Origin: Toxotes chatareus
Taxonomy: Eukaryota > Chordata > Actinopteri > Toxotidae
NCBI GenBank assembly: GCA_016801885.1
Contig: CM028897.1
Location: 17,977,501 to 18,041,500, forward strand
Direction of reading: 5' to 3'
DNA length: 64,000 bases
Shown here: positions 63,567-64,000 of the stretch, in pieces
Numbering within the stretch: position 1 is the stretch's first letter
Layout: each line of letters begins with the position of its first letter
Program-made: the position numbers and the translations under genes
The notes under the pieces: generated by a model
What the model was told of the DNA's origin: nothing
What the model saw: only the letters and a program-made list of their open reading frames with translations
Database searches by the model: none

Positions 63567-64000
63567 ACATTTGAGGAGTAGGAAACTCTCCTGGCTCCAG
63601 TTAATGGATCCTTGGCTCTGTCTTGTTTGGCTGTCTGTTCGTTCTCTCATGGGATGAATCGTCTCAGCCAAAATCAGCCACCCCCGCTGAGATTTCACTT
63701 GACTTGAATGCATTTGAAAAAAAAAAAACCCACAATTTGCCCAAACACCAGTGTTTGCTTGTAACCTGAAATTCCATCTCGAGAATAGATTTTATTACAT
63801 TCATTTTGTAAATCCCACATCACAGCCGTTCCTTCTGTCGCTTGTTCCAAATGTCTTCGAGATCTTTTGACCTCCAGACTTGAGGAATAATGGCTGATGC
63901 AGATGTAGGACTGTGTCTCTACGGCTCATAAACACACCAAAGGGATGAGAGGAAGGAGTGAAGAGATGACAGAGAGAGTACAGAGCACAGTGGTATTCTC

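Larger units (their letters stand above)
26011..64000 (+). other. nfix: nfix intron 2 (5' part, continues beyond window)
   Basis: It starts with a GTATGT donor. No segment resembling NFI exon 3 (the region following HTPE in NFIX) was found in the remaining 37.9 kb. A long second intron is usual for vertebrate NFI genes. The intron holds microsatellites, poly-T and poly-C runs and interspersed repeats, listed separately. No protein I recognise is encoded on either strand. Confidence 0.8.

Noticed and set aside
1..64000. CRISPR arrays, operons, rRNA or functional tRNA genes
   Set aside because: None seen. Repeated units are microsatellites or transposon remnants in vertebrate DNA.

Overview
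The window looks like teleost fish genomic DNA: intron-rich, full of CA/TG and AT microsatellites and long poly-T runs, and carrying degenerate hAT-like and other interspersed repeats of the kind common in ray-finned fish. There are no bacterial-type genes, operons, CRISPR arrays or tRNA/rRNA genes. The only coding segment I can support firmly is one exon on the + strand at 25479-26010. It is the 532-bp DNA-binding-domain exon (exon 2) of a nuclear factor I gene. Paralogue-specific residues match NFIX (nfix) rather than NFIA, NFIB or NFIC. I cannot tell whether it is an nfixa or nfixb copy.

Layout. 1-20.9 kb: sequence upstream of, or in the first intron of, nfix, with no recognisable exon. 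It holds microsatellites, a degenerate repeat pair (11.3-12.0 kb), a teleost repeat copy (15.1-15.5 kb), a foldback element (15.6-16.05 kb), a cluster of ATTAACC motifs (13.1-13.4 kb) and a CRE/ATF-like motif trio (8.03 kb). 20.98-21.47 kb: a low-repeat block with an open frame and a phase-0 splice-donor candidate that could be an alternative first exon. 23.4-24.66 kb: a probable internal promoter and 5'-UTR exon with a YY1-like motif. It ends with ATG immediately before a GT donor, which would splice to exon 2 and give a protein starting M-DEFHPF. 25479-26010: exon 2. 26011-64000: the start of a long intron 2 of more than 37.9 kb; exon 3 is not visible.

Intron 2 contains two non-autonomous hAT-like elements with 8-bp target-site duplications (38235-38623 and 55918-56691), a teleost repeat at 46.68-47.78 kb with another fragment inside it, a tRNA-like repeat at 51.4-51.76 kb, a repeat carrying three TGACCT half-sites at 35.4-35.6 kb, and many microsatellites.

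Only one gene can be seen, so there is no multi-gene system to describe. I found no new biological system. The points most worth following up are the start-codon/splice-junction arrangement upstream of exon 2 with its overlapping uORF, the alternative first-exon candidate, two unusual substitutions in the DNA-binding domain, and the foldback element.
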